NCBI RefSeq assembly: GCF_001696605.3
Contig: NZ_CP031716.1
Coordinates: forward strand, 1,550,001-1,614,000
DNA from: Acinetobacter wuhouensis
Lineage (GTDB): Bacteria > Pseudomonadota > Gammaproteobacteria > Pseudomonadales > Moraxellaceae
Reading direction: 5' to 3'
DNA length: 64,000 bases
In this document: one piece after another, positions 9,670 through 19,181 of the stretch
Position numbering within the stretch: position 1 is the first letter of the stretch
Layout of the letters: each line of letters starts with the position of its first letter
The notes under the pieces: generated by a model
Database searches by the model: none
Told to the model about the DNA's origin: nothing
Seen by the model: the letters and a program-made list of their open reading frames with translations, nothing else
Position numbers and translations under genes: made by a program

Positions 9670-10344
9670 TTATTTTACAATTGCGATTGCAAAACCATCA
9701 TGACCTTTACTACCAACTGTTTGCAATGCAGTACAAGATAAAATTTTCGGATGGTTTTGCATAGCTTTATACATATCACGGATGCCTTCGATACTTGGCT
9801 TAACATTTTCAGGGTCAAGAATATCTCCGGCACGAATCACATTGTCCAATACAATCACTGTGCCTGAGTGTGAAAGATTTAAGCTTAATTCCAAATATTC
9901 AGGATAGCTTTGCTTATCCGCATCGACAAATATAAAGTCAAAAGCTTCTGTATCTGCTGGCAAAGCTTTAAGAATGTCAGCAGCCCGACCACATTTTAAT
10001 TCTATAGTTTGTTTAAGTTTGGCATTATCAATATTTTCTTGCCCTAAAGCGGCATGGGTATCACGACCTTCGATCGTTAAAATATAACCATCATCGGGTA
10101 GTGCACGAGCTAGCCACATGGTGCTATAAGCTGCAAAAGTACCAAGTTCTAAAACACGTTTACATTTGTTCATTTGAATCAGCATTTGCAACAACATACC
10201 TTGATTGGCTGCAACTGCGAGGTGATCTGGAAATCCTCTGTCAGCCGTATGTTTTAAGGTCTGAGTCAGGATTGGATCTTCAGGAATTAAATGTGATTCG
10301 ATATAAGCATCGATGTCTGACCACATTTGTTGCATGTTTATCAC
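9670..10344 (-). CDS. Class I SAM-dependent O-methyltransferase
   Basis: A 224-residue protein of the O-methyltransferase family 3 type (caffeoyl-CoA/catechol OMT fold). The SAM site is seen as VLELGTFAAYSTMWLARALP (about residues 63-82) with the acidic TIEG motif. A metal/catalytic region FDFIFVDADKQSYPEY and VLDNVIRAGDI follow, with the conserved D and DN expected for divalent-metal OMTs. Cytoplasmic. The acceptor cannot be deduced; bacterial members methylate catechols or unknown small molecules. Monocistronic, with its own terminator. Confidence 0.85.
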   Translation of the reverse strand: MINMQQMWSDIDAYIESHLIPEDPILTQTLKHTADRGFPDHLAVAANQGMLLQMLIQMNKCKRVLELGTFAAYSTMWLARALPDDGYILTIEGRDTHAALGQENIDNAKLKQTIELKCGRAADILKALPADTEAFDFIFVDADKQSYPEYLELSLNLSHSGTVIVLDNVIRAGDILDPENVKPSIEGIRDMYKAMQNHPKILSCTALQTVGSKGHDGFAIAIVK

Positions 10345-10514
10345 CTAATTTGGAGTCGCAGGGTTGGTATAGGTGCATTTTAATCGTTTAAACACAGAGT
10401 GCAATTTTAATAAAGGTTGTTGCTTTATTTTTGTTCAATTGTGCTTTTGCTGTGCAGATATGAGAAATATGAAGAAATGGCGACAATAAAATCTAAATGA
10501 CCAATAAAGAGGTT

Positions 10515-10901
10515 TTAGTTGTAATAATCCTTTAACATTTTGCTAAAACTCAGTAAGAAAGAACTTAAAATGATCAACATCATCGAAAAACTACAGCAAA
10601 AGAAAATAATTTTTTGATAGCTTTGCGTGCAACTATTCATTAAAGGTAAATAATAGACCCGATACATTGAGCGGAAAGTTTGCATGATCAATATAAAAAG
10701 GCTGATGAAACTAAAGCTAATCACTATATTTTGAATCATAAAATATTGACTTACTTCAGACAATAAAATGTAAATAATCAGACAACTCATACAGATAATA
10801 AAAGTCAGCATACTGGTCGAACTGAGCATTTTTAGAAAGGTTTCGTGCCATTCTTTGCGACTAAGTAAGGAGATTCTGGACATTGTACTGGTCATATTCA
10901 C
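10515..10901 (-). CDS. Unknown small membrane protein (three predicted TM helices)
   Basis: A 128-residue protein with no recognised family. A Ser/Arg-rich cytoplasmic-like start (to about residue 28) is followed by hydrophobic stretches at about 30-50, 56-76 and 97-119. It is rich in Met, Ile, Phe and Ser. No catalytic motif is seen. It stands alone between the O-methyltransferase and the pst promoter region. Coding status is supported by length, a sensible membrane topology and lack of an alternative gene, but not by recognised homology. Confidence 0.55.
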   Translation of the reverse strand: MNMTSTMSRISLLSRKEWHETFLKMLSSTSMLTFIICMSCLIIYILLSEVSQYFMIQNIVISFSFISLFILIMQTFRSMYRVYYLPLMNSCTQSYQKIIFFCCSFSMMLIILSSFLLSFSKMLKDYYN

Positions 10902-11258
10902 TGCTCATTTTATGTATATTTTAGCCGATAAAAGATGCTTAAATTTTGTTTGTACGACGTGACTTGACGTGTGTTTGCATAATTTTAAATCGTAGTTTTA
11001 TGACATCAACATGAAATATTACAATTCAAAGCTGAAAAATTTTATATTTTAAAAATTAAATACAGTTTATTACATATTGAATTTTAAAGATTTTTAATTA
11101 AATCAAATGCAAATCATCAATTATCACAAAAGCGTAATAAAGCTGTAACTTATTTGTCATATTTTAAAATCAAAATGCAGTTATCGGAAAAGCACGACAC
11201 AACAAAAAACTGAAGTGGCGTCTTTCAAATATCGCAGCTTATTTTAAGAGAGAAAAGA
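10902..11258. other. Intergenic region upstream of pstS
   Basis: 357 bp of AT-rich DNA without a convincing ORF. The left part should hold the promoter of the minus-strand membrane gene; the right part holds the Pho box and pst promoter. Confidence 0.7.
11143..11160 (+). promoter_or_regulatory. Pho box (PhoB site) of pstSCAB
   Basis: CTGTAAC (11143-11149), 4-bp spacer, TTGTCAT (11154-11160): two half sites in the 7+4 arrangement of PhoB boxes (consensus CTGTCAT). A -10-like CAAAAT starts 11 bp after the box (11171), the usual geometry when PhoB replaces the -35 contact. It lies about 100 bp before the pstS start. PhoB regulation is inferred from this and from the family. Confidence 0.75.
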
Positions 11259-12272
11259 ATGCGCATTAATCATATCGCACTTGCTTTAGCAGTTTCAGGG
11301 GCAGCACTAGCAACTACAGCAAATGCTCGTGATACAATTCAAATCGCTGGTTCTTCTACTGTACTTCCTTTTGCAAGTATCGTTGCAGAAGAATTTGGTA
11401 ATACTTTCCCTCAATTTAAAGCACCTGTAGTTGGCTCAGGCGGTAGTTCTGCTGGTCTAAAACAGTTCTGTTCAGGTGTGGGCGATAACACAATTGATAT
11501 CGCAAATGCTTCTCGTAAAATTAAAGACACTGAAGTTGCAGCTTGTAAAAAAGCGGGCGTAAATAAAATCCAAGAAATTAAAATTGGTTATGACGGTATC
11601 GTTTTCGCGTCTAACTCAAACAAAGCAGCGTATAAATTACGTCCACAACACGTATTTGCAGCTTTAGCAGCTGAATTACCATCAAATGGTAAATTGGTTC
11701 CTAACCCATATACGCGTTGGAATCAAATTGACAAATCATTGCCAAATGAACCAATTACTTTAGTTGTTCCTGCATCTAACCACGGTACACGTGAAGTTTT
11801 CCAAGAGAAAATGGTTGAATCAGGTTGTGAAGCGTATGATTACTTCAAAAAGTTAGATAAAGATGCTCAGAAAAAAGCATGTTCAAACTTCCGTAAAGAC
11901 GGTAAAGTGATTGAAATTGCAGGTGATTATACTGAAACACTTGCACGTTTAAAAACTTCTCCTAGCGCAGTAGGTGTATTTGGTCTTGGTTTCTATGATC
12001 AAAACAAAGACAAATTACGTGTTGCTACTGTAAACAATGTAGTTCCATCTGAACAAACTGTTCTAAATGGTACATACCCAGTATCTCGTCCTTTATACTT
12101 CTATGTAAAAGGTGAACATTTACAAGCAATCAAAGGCTTAAAAGAATTTACTGAATTCTTCTTGAGCAAGAAAGTTTCTGGTAAGGGTTCTAAACTAGAT
12201 AAAGCAGGTTTGATCTCTTTATCTGACTCAGAACGTGCAAAAGTACTTGCTGGTTTCAAAGCTGGTAAATAA
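11259..12272 (+). CDS. pstS: Phosphate ABC transporter substrate-binding protein PstS
   Basis: A 337-residue periplasmic binding protein. A Sec signal peptide with likely cleavage after ANA (residue 23) is followed by the phosphate-binding start IQIAGSSTVLPF and the GSGGSSAGLKQFC loop, both typical of the PstS/PBP-like domain. It captures phosphate for PstCAB. It is first in a pstSCAB operon behind a Pho box, and a hairpin in the 102-bp gap to pstC may limit read-through so that PstS is made in excess. It belongs to the longer PstS type with Cys residues found in Acinetobacter and Pseudomonas relatives. The start is supported by a GAGAG-like ribosome site. Confidence 0.95.
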   Translation: MRINHIALALAVSGAALATTANARDTIQIAGSSTVLPFASIVAEEFGNTFPQFKAPVVGSGGSSAGLKQFCSGVGDNTIDIANASRKIKDTEVAACKKAGVNKIQEIKIGYDGIVFASNSNKAAYKLRPQHVFAALAAELPSNGKLVPNPYTRWNQIDKSLPNEPITLVVPASNHGTREVFQEKMVESGCEAYDYFKKLDKDAQKKACSNFRKDGKVIEIAGDYTETLARLKTSPSAVGVFGLGFYDQNKDKLRVATVNNVVPSEQTVLNGTYPVSRPLYFYVKGEHLQAIKGLKEFTEFFLSKKVSGKGSKLDKAGLISLSDSERAKVLAGFKAGK

Positions 12273-12288
12273 TAAAACCGAACAATTG

Positions 12289-12320
12289 AGCTGATGGTGG
12301 GAGACTACCATCGGCTTTCA
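12289..12320 (+). terminator. Attenuating hairpin between pstS and pstC
   Basis: A 10-bp stem (12289-12298 with 12307-12316, one G-U pair) followed by a weak T-rich tail. It probably terminates part of the transcripts after pstS. Confidence 0.55.
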
Positions 12321-12374
12321 TTGCTAAGAAGAGTTTTTTCAAATAATGAAAATTGAAAAAACGGTGGAGAATAC

Positions 12375-13754
12375 ATGAATCTGCTACTCATTGGCGTGTT
12401 ATTAGCTTTAATCGCTATCGCATATCAAATCGGGCTACGTAAAAGCCGAAGCCTAGCAGGTAAGGGAAATAACACTGCAATTTTACATTCACGTCCAGGC
12501 TATTATGGCTCTTTGGTGGCGTTGTGGTGTGGAATCCCAGCTTTTTTAATTTTGATTGTTTGGAACTTAGTAGAACCAAGTGTTCTACAACATCTTATTT
12601 TAAAAAATGTTCCAGCAAATATTGCTTCTTCATTAGATGAAGCAGGGGTACATGTTCTGGTAGAGCGTGTTCAAGCGATTGCTTCAGGATTTGGTGTGAC
12701 GGATACACCAGCTGCTTATGAAGTTGCAGCCGCAGAGCAGTTGTCAAAATTTGAACGTATTGGGGCATTTGCTAAATTTGCAGTCGTCGTCTGTATTGCA
12801 ATGCTTGGTTTAGTCTGGGCGCGTAAAAAAATTACGCAACAGTTTCGTGCGCGTAACGAAGTTGAAAAAACCATTAATATCGTTTTGATTCTTTGTTCTG
12901 GTGTTGCCATTCTCACTACTGTCGGTATCGTGATGTCGATGTTCAGTGAGGCAATGCACTTTTTCCAATTTGTGAGTCCAATTGATTTCTTCTTTGGTAC
13001 TGAGTGGAATCCTGGTTTTAGTACTTCTGGGAATGCAGAAGGTAGTTATGGATTATTACCATTGCTATGGGGAACACTCATGGTCAGTGGTATTGCATTA
13101 TTAGTTGCTGTCCCTCTAGGGCTGATGATTGCAATCTATCTAGCTGAATATGCTTCGCCAAAGTTCCGTTCATGGGCAAAACCAACAATTGAAGTTTTAG
13201 CGGGTATTCCAACGATCGTTTATGGTGTATTTGCCATGATGGTGATTGGCCCGATCTTCAAATCTATTGGTGATGCAGTGGGTATCGAAGTCAATGCAAC
13301 CAGTGCTTTAACAGCAGGTTTTGCAATGGGGATTATGATTATCCCATTCGTATCATCACTTTCAGATGACATTATTACTCAAGTACCACGTTCACTACGT
13401 GATGGTTCTTTAGGTTTAGGCGCGACCAAATCTGAAACTATTCGCCAAGTGGTATTACCTGCGGCATTGCCAGGTATTACAGGTGCATTTTTACTTGCAG
13501 TTTCTCGTGCAGTAGGTGAAACCATGATTGTGGTTCTTGCAGCAGGGAACAGTCCGTTACTGCATATCAATCCACTTGAAGCAGTGTCGACAGTAACCGT
13601 GACGATTGTAAAACAATTAACGGGTGATACTGACTTTGCGAGTCCACAGGCATTGGTTGCCTTTGCATTGGGTCTGACCTTATTCACTATTACATTGTGT
13701 CTAAACATTGTCGCACTTTATATTGTGCGTAAATATCGTGAGCAATACGAATGA
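12375..13754 (+). CDS. pstC: Phosphate ABC transporter permease PstC
   Basis: A 459-residue inner-membrane permease, longer than E. coli PstC (about 320) because of an N-terminal extension. That extension has two extra hydrophobic segments and a periplasmic loop (about residues 1-170). The C-terminal two thirds carry the BPD_transp_1 core, including the EAA-type loop around SLGLGATKSETIRQVVLPAALPG that contacts PstB. It forms the channel with PstA. The gene overlaps pstA by 4 bp (ATGA), indicating translational coupling. GGTGGA precedes the ATG. Enlarged PstC is known in several gammaproteobacteria. Confidence 0.93.
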   Translation: MNLLLIGVLLALIAIAYQIGLRKSRSLAGKGNNTAILHSRPGYYGSLVALWCGIPAFLILIVWNLVEPSVLQHLILKNVPANIASSLDEAGVHVLVERVQAIASGFGVTDTPAAYEVAAAEQLSKFERIGAFAKFAVVVCIAMLGLVWARKKITQQFRARNEVEKTINIVLILCSGVAILTTVGIVMSMFSEAMHFFQFVSPIDFFFGTEWNPGFSTSGNAEGSYGLLPLLWGTLMVSGIALLVAVPLGLMIAIYLAEYASPKFRSWAKPTIEVLAGIPTIVYGVFAMMVIGPIFKSIGDAVGIEVNATSALTAGFAMGIMIIPFVSSLSDDIITQVPRSLRDGSLGLGATKSETIRQVVLPAALPGITGAFLLAVSRAVGETMIVVLAAGNSPLLHINPLEAVSTVTVTIVKQLTGDTDFASPQALVAFALGLTLFTITLCLNIVALYIVRKYREQYE

Positions 13755-15142
13755 GTACAAATACATCTCCTATGGATCAAAATGTATTTGATCCTCAAGC
13801 AGCAGCAGAACTGCGTGAAAAACGTAAGGCAAAAATTGCCAGTACTTTGTCAAAACGCCATCGTAAAGAAAAAGTATTTCGCATAGTTGGTTTTTCAGCG
13901 GTTATTACTGGTCTTGCATTTGTTGCAATATTATTTGGCAGTATTTTGTATAAAGGCTTACCTGCATTTTGGCAAGCCAGTATGACTGTTCCTGTTTACT
14001 TTGATCCAACAGTGATTGATGCAGGTCCTAAACCAACTCAGAAAGTGGGTGAGTCGCCTGCGGTATTCCAAGAGCGTTATGTTGATTGGCAAACCAAAAT
14101 GGGGATGGTGGATTGGGATGCATTAATCGTGAATGGTTTGATTGCAAAAGATCCATCACTCGAAAGCCATCGTGATGAACTTTCTAGCTTATATACCAGT
14201 TCTGAGTCGTATCGTATCCGTGATATGGTCTTTAAAGATCCAGCATTAATTGGGAAAAAAGTTGAATTAAACTTCCTTGCTGATGCCAATATTGATGTTT
14301 GGCTAGCAGGAAATATTGATCGTACACTTCCAGATGAACAGCAACAATTAGATCCTGAGATTCGTCAACTTGCAGATAAAATGGAAGCTTCGGGTGTGAT
14401 TAGCCGTACGTTTAATACACAAATGTTCAGCAATCCAGACTCACGCAGTTCACCAGCAACAGCCGGTTTAGCAGGTGCATTCATGGGGTCATTATTCATG
14501 ATGCTCATCGTGATTGCGATCTCTATTCCACTGGGTGTTGCAAGTGCGATTTATCTAGAAGAGTTTGCACCAAAGAACTTTATCACCGATATTATTGAAG
14601 TAAACATTAATAACCTCGCAGCAGTACCTTCGATTGTATTTGGTTTACTGGGTGCTGCCATCTTTATTGGATGGATGCATTTACCAATTTCAGCACCGCT
14701 AGTGGGTGGTTTGGTACTCAGTTTAATGACTTTACCAACGGTGATTATTACTACACGTGCTTCATTGAAAGCTGTGCCACCATCAATTCGCCAAGCAGCC
14801 CTCGGTATCGGAGCATCACGTCTACAAACTGTATTCCACCATGTATTGCCTTTGGCTTTACCAGGAATTATGACGGGTGCAATTATTGGTATCGCACATG
14901 CATTGGGTGAAACTGCTCCGTTACTATTGATCGGGATGAGTGCTTTCGTTGCCAATATTCCAGTATCACCAATGGATCAAGCAACGGCTTTACCTGTTCA
15001 AGTTTACTTATGGCAAGGTAACGAACTACGTAACTTCTTCGAAGGGCGTACCGCTGCTGCAATTATTGTGCTCTTAGCGCTGATGGTCGGACTAAATAGC
15101 TTTGCAATTTGGTTACGTAAGAAATTTGAAGTTCGTTGGTAA
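13751..15142 (+). CDS. pstA: Phosphate ABC transporter permease PstA
   Basis: A 463-residue permease. A basic cytoplasmic N-terminus (KRKAKIASTLSKRHRKEK) and TM1 (about residues 50-75) are followed by a large periplasmic insert (about 80-230). The usual five-helix BPD_transp_1 core follows, with its coupling loop AALGIGASRLQTVFHHVLPLALPG. E. coli PstA is about 296 residues; the extra length is the periplasmic insert, as in Pseudomonas relatives. It partners PstC and PstB. It starts in a 4-bp overlap with pstC and ends 12 bp before pstB. Confidence 0.93.
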   Translation: MSTNTSPMDQNVFDPQAAAELREKRKAKIASTLSKRHRKEKVFRIVGFSAVITGLAFVAILFGSILYKGLPAFWQASMTVPVYFDPTVIDAGPKPTQKVGESPAVFQERYVDWQTKMGMVDWDALIVNGLIAKDPSLESHRDELSSLYTSSESYRIRDMVFKDPALIGKKVELNFLADANIDVWLAGNIDRTLPDEQQQLDPEIRQLADKMEASGVISRTFNTQMFSNPDSRSSPATAGLAGAFMGSLFMMLIVIAISIPLGVASAIYLEEFAPKNFITDIIEVNINNLAAVPSIVFGLLGAAIFIGWMHLPISAPLVGGLVLSLMTLPTVIITTRASLKAVPPSIRQAALGIGASRLQTVFHHVLPLALPGIMTGAIIGIAHALGETAPLLLIGMSAFVANIPVSPMDQATALPVQVYLWQGNELRNFFEGRTAAAIIVLLALMVGLNSFAIWLRKKFEVRW

Positions 15143-15154
15143 AGGGCAGAATAT

Positions 15155-16066
15155 ATGAATACTGTAGAAACTAAAAATTCCTTAAAGCAGGATATAAACG
15201 TGAATTCTGAACAATCTCAATTTACATCGACTGAACAAACTCAAAAGCAAGCAAATACTTCTTTTGTCTCTCAGTTTGAAGCGTCGTCACCGAAGAAAGA
15301 AAAAAATACAACAGTTAAGCTTAGTGCAGAAGATGTACATGTTTACTATGGTGAATCAGAAGCAATTAAGGGTATTGATCTTCAAGTTTATGAAAATGAA
15401 GTGATTGCATTTATTGGGCCATCAGGTTGTGGTAAATCTACATTCTTACGTACTTTAAACCGTATGAACGATACGATTGATAGTTGTCGTGTGACTGGTA
15501 AAGTACGATTAGATAATCAAGATATTTACGATCCAAACTTAGATGTCGTGTTACTTCGCGCTCAAGTGGGTATGGTGTTCCAAAAGCCAAACCCATTCCC
15601 TAAATCAATTTTTGAAAATGTTGCTTATGGCCCTAAGCTGCATGGTTTAGCCAAAGATAAGTACGATCTAGAAGAAATTGTAGAAAGTAGCTTGCGTAAA
15701 GCAGGTCTCTGGGATGAAGTGAAAGATCGTTTAAACCAACCAGGTACAGGTCTTTCAGGTGGTCAGCAACAACGTTTGTGTATTGCACGTACGATTGCTG
15801 TAAGCCCAGAAGTGATTTTGATGGATGAGCCTTGTTCTGCACTCGATCCGATCGCTACGGCAAAAGTTGAAGAGCTTATTTCTGAACTGTCTAATCAATA
15901 TACCATTGCGATCGTAACGCACTCTATGCAACAAGCAGCACGTGTTTCTGACCGTACGGCTTATTTCCATCTAGGCGATTTGATTGAAGTGAACTCAACT
16001 GAGAAAGTGTTTACACAACCTGATCATCAGTTAACAGAAGCATATATCACAGGTCGTTTTGGTTAA
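15155..16066 (+). CDS. pstB: Phosphate ABC transporter ATPase PstB
   Basis: A 303-residue ATPase. The Walker [10 protein letters not shown] is at 88-96, the signature LSGGQ at 200-204, and Walker B with D-loop [10 protein letters not shown] at 222-231; the H-loop THS follows. It energises PstCA. The N-terminus carries about 50 Gln/Ser/Thr/Lys-rich residues before the ABC domain, absent from E. coli PstB (257 residues). An internal start could shorten it, but a purine-rich AAAGGGCAG precedes the ATG used. It is last in the operon with a terminator 20 bp on; no phoU follows here, unlike E. coli. Confidence 0.95.
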   Translation: MNTVETKNSLKQDINVNSEQSQFTSTEQTQKQANTSFVSQFEASSPKKEKNTTVKLSAEDVHVYYGESEAIKGIDLQVYENEVIAFIGPSGCGKSTFLRTLNRMNDTIDSCRVTGKVRLDNQDIYDPNLDVVLLRAQVGMVFQKPNPFPKSIFENVAYGPKLHGLAKDKYDLEEIVESSLRKAGLWDEVKDRLNQPGTGLSGGQQQRLCIARTIAVSPEVILMDEPCSALDPIATAKVEELISELSNQYTIAIVTHSMQQAARVSDRTAYFHLGDLIEVNSTEKVFTQPDHQLTEAYITGRFG

Positions 16067-16085
16067 TCTAAATGGTGTGTGAAAT

Positions 16086-16110
16086 AAAAGAGCCGAAAGG
16101 CTCTTTTTTT
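16086..16110 (+). terminator. Terminator of pstSCAB
   Basis: Stem AAGAGCC/GGCTCTT around a GAAA tetraloop (16095-16098), then a T run to 16110. Confidence 0.9.
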
Positions 16111-16186
16111 ATCAATAAATTCTGAATTAAATGGCTTTAGGTGATGCTGTTTTGTATGAGGAAAATGCTTCTCCACGCCAAATCAC

Positions 16187-16720
16187 TTAATCCATATAAT
16201 TATTCGCGACTTTGACATAATGTCTTGCGGAATAGGGTAAAAACTCTTTTTCTTTATCGGTTAAAGGACGAACCTTTTGTATAGGGCTTCCGACATATAA
16301 ATATCCACTTTCCAAAACTTTACGTGGTGGAACTAAAGAACCCGCACCAATCATCACATCATCTTCAATAATCACGTCATCGAGAACAATACTATTGATA
16401 CCCACCAAGACGCGATTACCAATCGTGCAGCCATGTAGTGTGACATGATGACCAATCGTGACATCTTCACCGATGATCAGCGGTGACCCATTTGGTTTAG
16501 CATCATTTTTATGGCTGACGTGTAGCATGCAATGATCTTGGACATTGGAGTTGCGACCTATTTTAATGCTATTCACATCACCGCGAATCACTGCAAATGG
16601 CCAAACAGACACATTTTCAGCCAAAGAAACTTCACCAATGACAACTGATAAATCATCAACGTAGCATGTAGAGTCAATTTTTGGATGATGTTCTAAATAA
16701 GGACGAATATTCTTTTTCAT
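16187..16720 (-). CDS. Gamma-carbonic anhydrase family protein (YrdA-like)
   Basis: A 177-residue left-handed beta-helix protein of the gamma-CA/PaaY/YrdA group. Hexapeptide repeats run from about residue 25. The zinc-ligand histidines are recognisable in MLHVSH (H67) and IGHHVTLHG (H91 or H92, and H96). It is a homotrimer in the family and binds zinc or iron. CO2 hydration activity is often weak, so the physiological role is uncertain. Cytoplasmic. It sits alone between pstB and dacC, convergent with pst. Confidence 0.88.
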   Translation of the reverse strand: MKKNIRPYLEHHPKIDSTCYVDDLSVVIGEVSLAENVSVWPFAVIRGDVNSIKIGRNSNVQDHCMLHVSHKNDAKPNGSPLIIGEDVTIGHHVTLHGCTIGNRVLVGINSIVLDDVIIEDDVMIGAGSLVPPRKVLESGYLYVGSPIQKVRPLTDKEKEFLPYSARHYVKVANNYMD

Positions 16721-16760
16721 TGATACACTCCATGTCTATAAAAGTAATTGTTCATGATTA

Positions 16761-16800
16761 TAAAAGAAAAAGCACCCAAATCGTTGAGATGGATGCTTTT
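16761..16800 (-). terminator. Terminator of the D,D-carboxypeptidase gene
   Basis: Imperfect stem AAAAGCA/TGCTTTT (16768-16774 with 16794-16800), with TTTTTCTTTT on the minus-strand 3' side. Confidence 0.75.
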
Positions 16801-16847
16801 GTCTAATCTTTAGAAGCGATTAATTCATGCTGAATTAACACATCGAA

Positions 16848-17996
16848 TTAAAATAAGTTGCTAAAGAACATTTTGATATGGTCGATCATGCGAGAGAAGA
16901 AACCAGCTTCTTCAACAGCTTTTAACGCTACAAGAGGCTTTTCAGCAATCACTTTACCATCCAGTGTTGCAGTCAATTTACCGACAACTTGACCTTGTTT
17001 TAAAGGTGCATTCAAATTCGGTTGAACAGTCACTTGAGTTTTGATGTTGTTGGCTTGACCCTTAGGCATGGTCACGTTGAAGTTTTCAGCTAAACCAATT
17101 TGAACATCATTGTCTTTACCGAAGTACACTTTTGCTTTAGCAAGGACTTGGTTGGCAGGCTGAACGCTCACAGTCTCAAAGTTTGAATAACCCCAAGCAA
17201 GAAGAGAACGGGTTTGGTTCGCACGTTCATTCATTGAAGGTGCGCCAAAGATTACAGAGATCAAACGCATTGGGCCACGTTTAGAAGAGGTGGTTAAACA
17301 AAAACCTGCTTCATCTGTATGACCAGTTTTTAAACCATCTACACTTGGATCTGTATAAAGCAAGGCATTACGGTTACCTTGTTTAATTCCATTAAAAGTA
17401 AACTCTTTTTGAGAATAAATCGGGTAGTATTTTGAGCTGTCATGGATGATATGTTTCGCTAAAAGCGCCATATCTTTTGCAGTTGAGTAGTGACCATCAG
17501 CAGGCATACCTGTTGCATTGATGAAGTTGGTATTCGTCATGCCGATACGTTTTGCTTCTTGGTTCATTGCATAAGCAAAAGAACCTTCATTACCTGAAAT
17601 ATGTTCAGCCATTGCTTTAGACGCATCATTACCTGATTGGATAATAATCCCACGAAGCATTTCAAGAACCGTTGCAGTACCATTTAATGGAACATACATA
17701 CATGATTCTGTGCTACTCCCTTTACACCAAGCTGACTCATTCATACGAACTTTTTCGTCTTCTGTCAGTTCACCTTTTAGTAGTTTCTGCTCAATGATGT
17801 AACTGGTCATCATTTTGGTCATTGAGGCAGGCGCGAGTTTTTCATTTTCACTCTTTGACGCGAGAATTTGCCCTGTCTCATAGTCCATTAAGACATACGA
17901 TTTATTATTTAATTCTGGCGGGGTAGTTAAGACGGTTGCTGCATAAGAAAATGAAGGCAAAAGTAATAATGCAGCAATGGCGCTTTTTGGGTTCAT
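16848..17996 (-). CDS. dacC: D-alanyl-D-alanine carboxypeptidase (PBP5/6 type)
   Basis: A 382-residue periplasmic enzyme that trims the terminal D-Ala from peptidoglycan pentapeptides. A signal peptide (1-19, SYA-A) is followed by the peptidase S11 domain with active-site SMTK (58-61), SGN (121-123) and KTG (223-225). A PBP5-type C-terminal beta domain (about 285-370) and an amphipathic tail rich in Phe/Met (MIDHIKMFFSNLF) for membrane docking complete it. The ATG at 17996 is preferred over an in-frame TTG at 18011 because it directly begins the signal peptide. Its own terminator follows. Confidence 0.93.
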   Translation of the reverse strand: MNPKSAIAALLLLPSFSYAATVLTTPPELNNKSYVLMDYETGQILASKSENEKLAPASMTKMMTSYIIEQKLLKGELTEDEKVRMNESAWCKGSSTESCMYVPLNGTATVLEMLRGIIIQSGNDASKAMAEHISGNEGSFAYAMNQEAKRIGMTNTNFINATGMPADGHYSTAKDMALLAKHIIHDSSKYYPIYSQKEFTFNGIKQGNRNALLYTDPSVDGLKTGHTDEAGFCLTTSSKRGPMRLISVIFGAPSMNERANQTRSLLAWGYSNFETVSVQPANQVLAKAKVYFGKDNDVQIGLAENFNVTMPKGQANNIKTQVTVQPNLNAPLKQGQVVGKLTATLDGKVIAEKPLVALKAVEEAGFFSRMIDHIKMFFSNLF

Positions 17997-18112
17997 TCTA
18001 GGTCGTTCCAATCGTTATATAAGCACAAAACAGGCTAGCATTTTAGGGCAAAGCAAAGCCGACTTCTATAAGGAAAGTCGGCTTATTTCTTACTTATTGT
18101 AACCAATTAGAT

Positions 18113-18523
18113 TCAGTAGCGATAATCAGCAACTTCTTGACACATTTCAGCATTCTCTTTCTTGCTGAATTTGGCTGATACTTTTTGAACATCTTTTAAT
18201 TTCAGCTGAAAATCCTTTTGCTTCGCCAAGGTTTGAACAAAAGTTTTAGGGTTTGCTTCATTCGGCAACACTTTTTTCAACTCTACATCATAAGCTTTTT
18301 CAAAAGTTGCTTTGTCCTTCACAAGTGATGGGCATAGTTTTGAAAGATTATATACAGTTGCAATTTCTTCTAAAGATGCTTGATCTTGAGATACATCAAT
18401 ATTTTGTTCTTGAGCTGGAGCTTTTTTTGATGCTGCAAATGCAGGCGTGATCAAAAAAGTACTTGCTGAAATAAGGCTAATTGAAAGCATTTTTAAAGAC
18501 ATATGCATGATGAACCTAATCAA
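18113..18523 (-). CDS. Small exported protein of unknown function, Cys-pair family A
   Basis: 136 residues. A long N-terminus with several Met codons runs into a signal peptide ending PAFA-A (about residue 30); the true start may be Met6 or Met8. The mature part is about 105 residues, Lys/Glu-rich and helical, with exactly two cysteines: one in KLCPSL and one in EMCQEV near the C-terminus. It aligns by eye with the protein at 18689-19066 (shared LCP/VCP, then L-rich helix, then CQ[ED]V), so the two look like tandem paralogues. No function is recognised; one disulphide in the periplasm is likely. Confidence 0.7.
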   Translation of the reverse strand: MIRFIMHMSLKMLSISLISASTFLITPAFAASKKAPAQEQNIDVSQDQASLEEIATVYNLSKLCPSLVKDKATFEKAYDVELKKVLPNEANPKTFVQTLAKQKDFQLKLKDVQKVSAKFSKKENAEMCQEVADYRY

Positions 18524-18688
18524 TAGTTAATTTAAGAATGGACATAGATTAAAGTGAAAAACAGTGAAAACGATAGAGAAAATGTATCGAAGTTGTAGTA
18601 TTGGTTAATATTTTTTTGAATTTATAGCTGAGAGATCAAATGAAGCGACTACTCAGCTTAAATTTAAAATGCTTTAAACTTTTTTGTA

Positions 18689-19066
18689 TTATGATTCTAA
18701 ATCAATGACATCTTGGCAAACCATTTTTTGTTCAGCTTGATCAACTTCTTTTGTGTTGGCACGTGCTTCTTTTAAAGCAGTTTGGTATTCAGCGTCTTGT
18801 TGAAGTTGGGTTAAAGTTGTAGTTTTTGATAAATCCTTTAATAATGTTTGAGTAAGCGCATCAATTTTAGTTTGAAATATTGGATTATTACCCAGTAAAG
18901 CAGGGCAAACTTCAGTCAGTACTTGCGTTGCAGCAATATCTTCTTTGGCTAAAAGATCAGACTCTTGTTGCGTTAAAGTTTCTGAAAATGCAGATTGTGT
19001 GCAAAGCGTGATGAAAGCAATAGAAATTGTACGAGTAAGAGAACGTGTAATCATCTTTTTAGTCAC
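18689..19066 (-). CDS. Small exported protein of unknown function, Cys-pair family A
   Basis: 125 residues. A signal peptide ending SAFS-E or nearby (about residue 28) is followed by a helical mature domain with two cysteines, in EVCPAL and MVCQDV. This is the same layout as its neighbour at 18113-18523, from which it is separated by 165 bp; both are on the minus strand. No catalytic motif or known domain is recognised. The 165-bp gap holds no clear hairpin, so co-transcription is possible. Confidence 0.7.
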   Translation of the reverse strand: MTKKMITRSLTRTISIAFITLCTQSAFSETLTQQESDLLAKEDIAATQVLTEVCPALLGNNPIFQTKIDALTQTLLKDLSKTTTLTQLQQDAEYQTALKEARANTKEVDQAEQKMVCQDVIDLES

Positions 19067-19181
19067 AAGTTAGATTTAAAATTGAGCTAGTAACTATATA
19101 TAATTATTGAATAAATTTGAATTGAATAACTCGTGAGTCATTTAATTTAAATTGTAACGATGAATGAGTAAGTAGGTTTTT

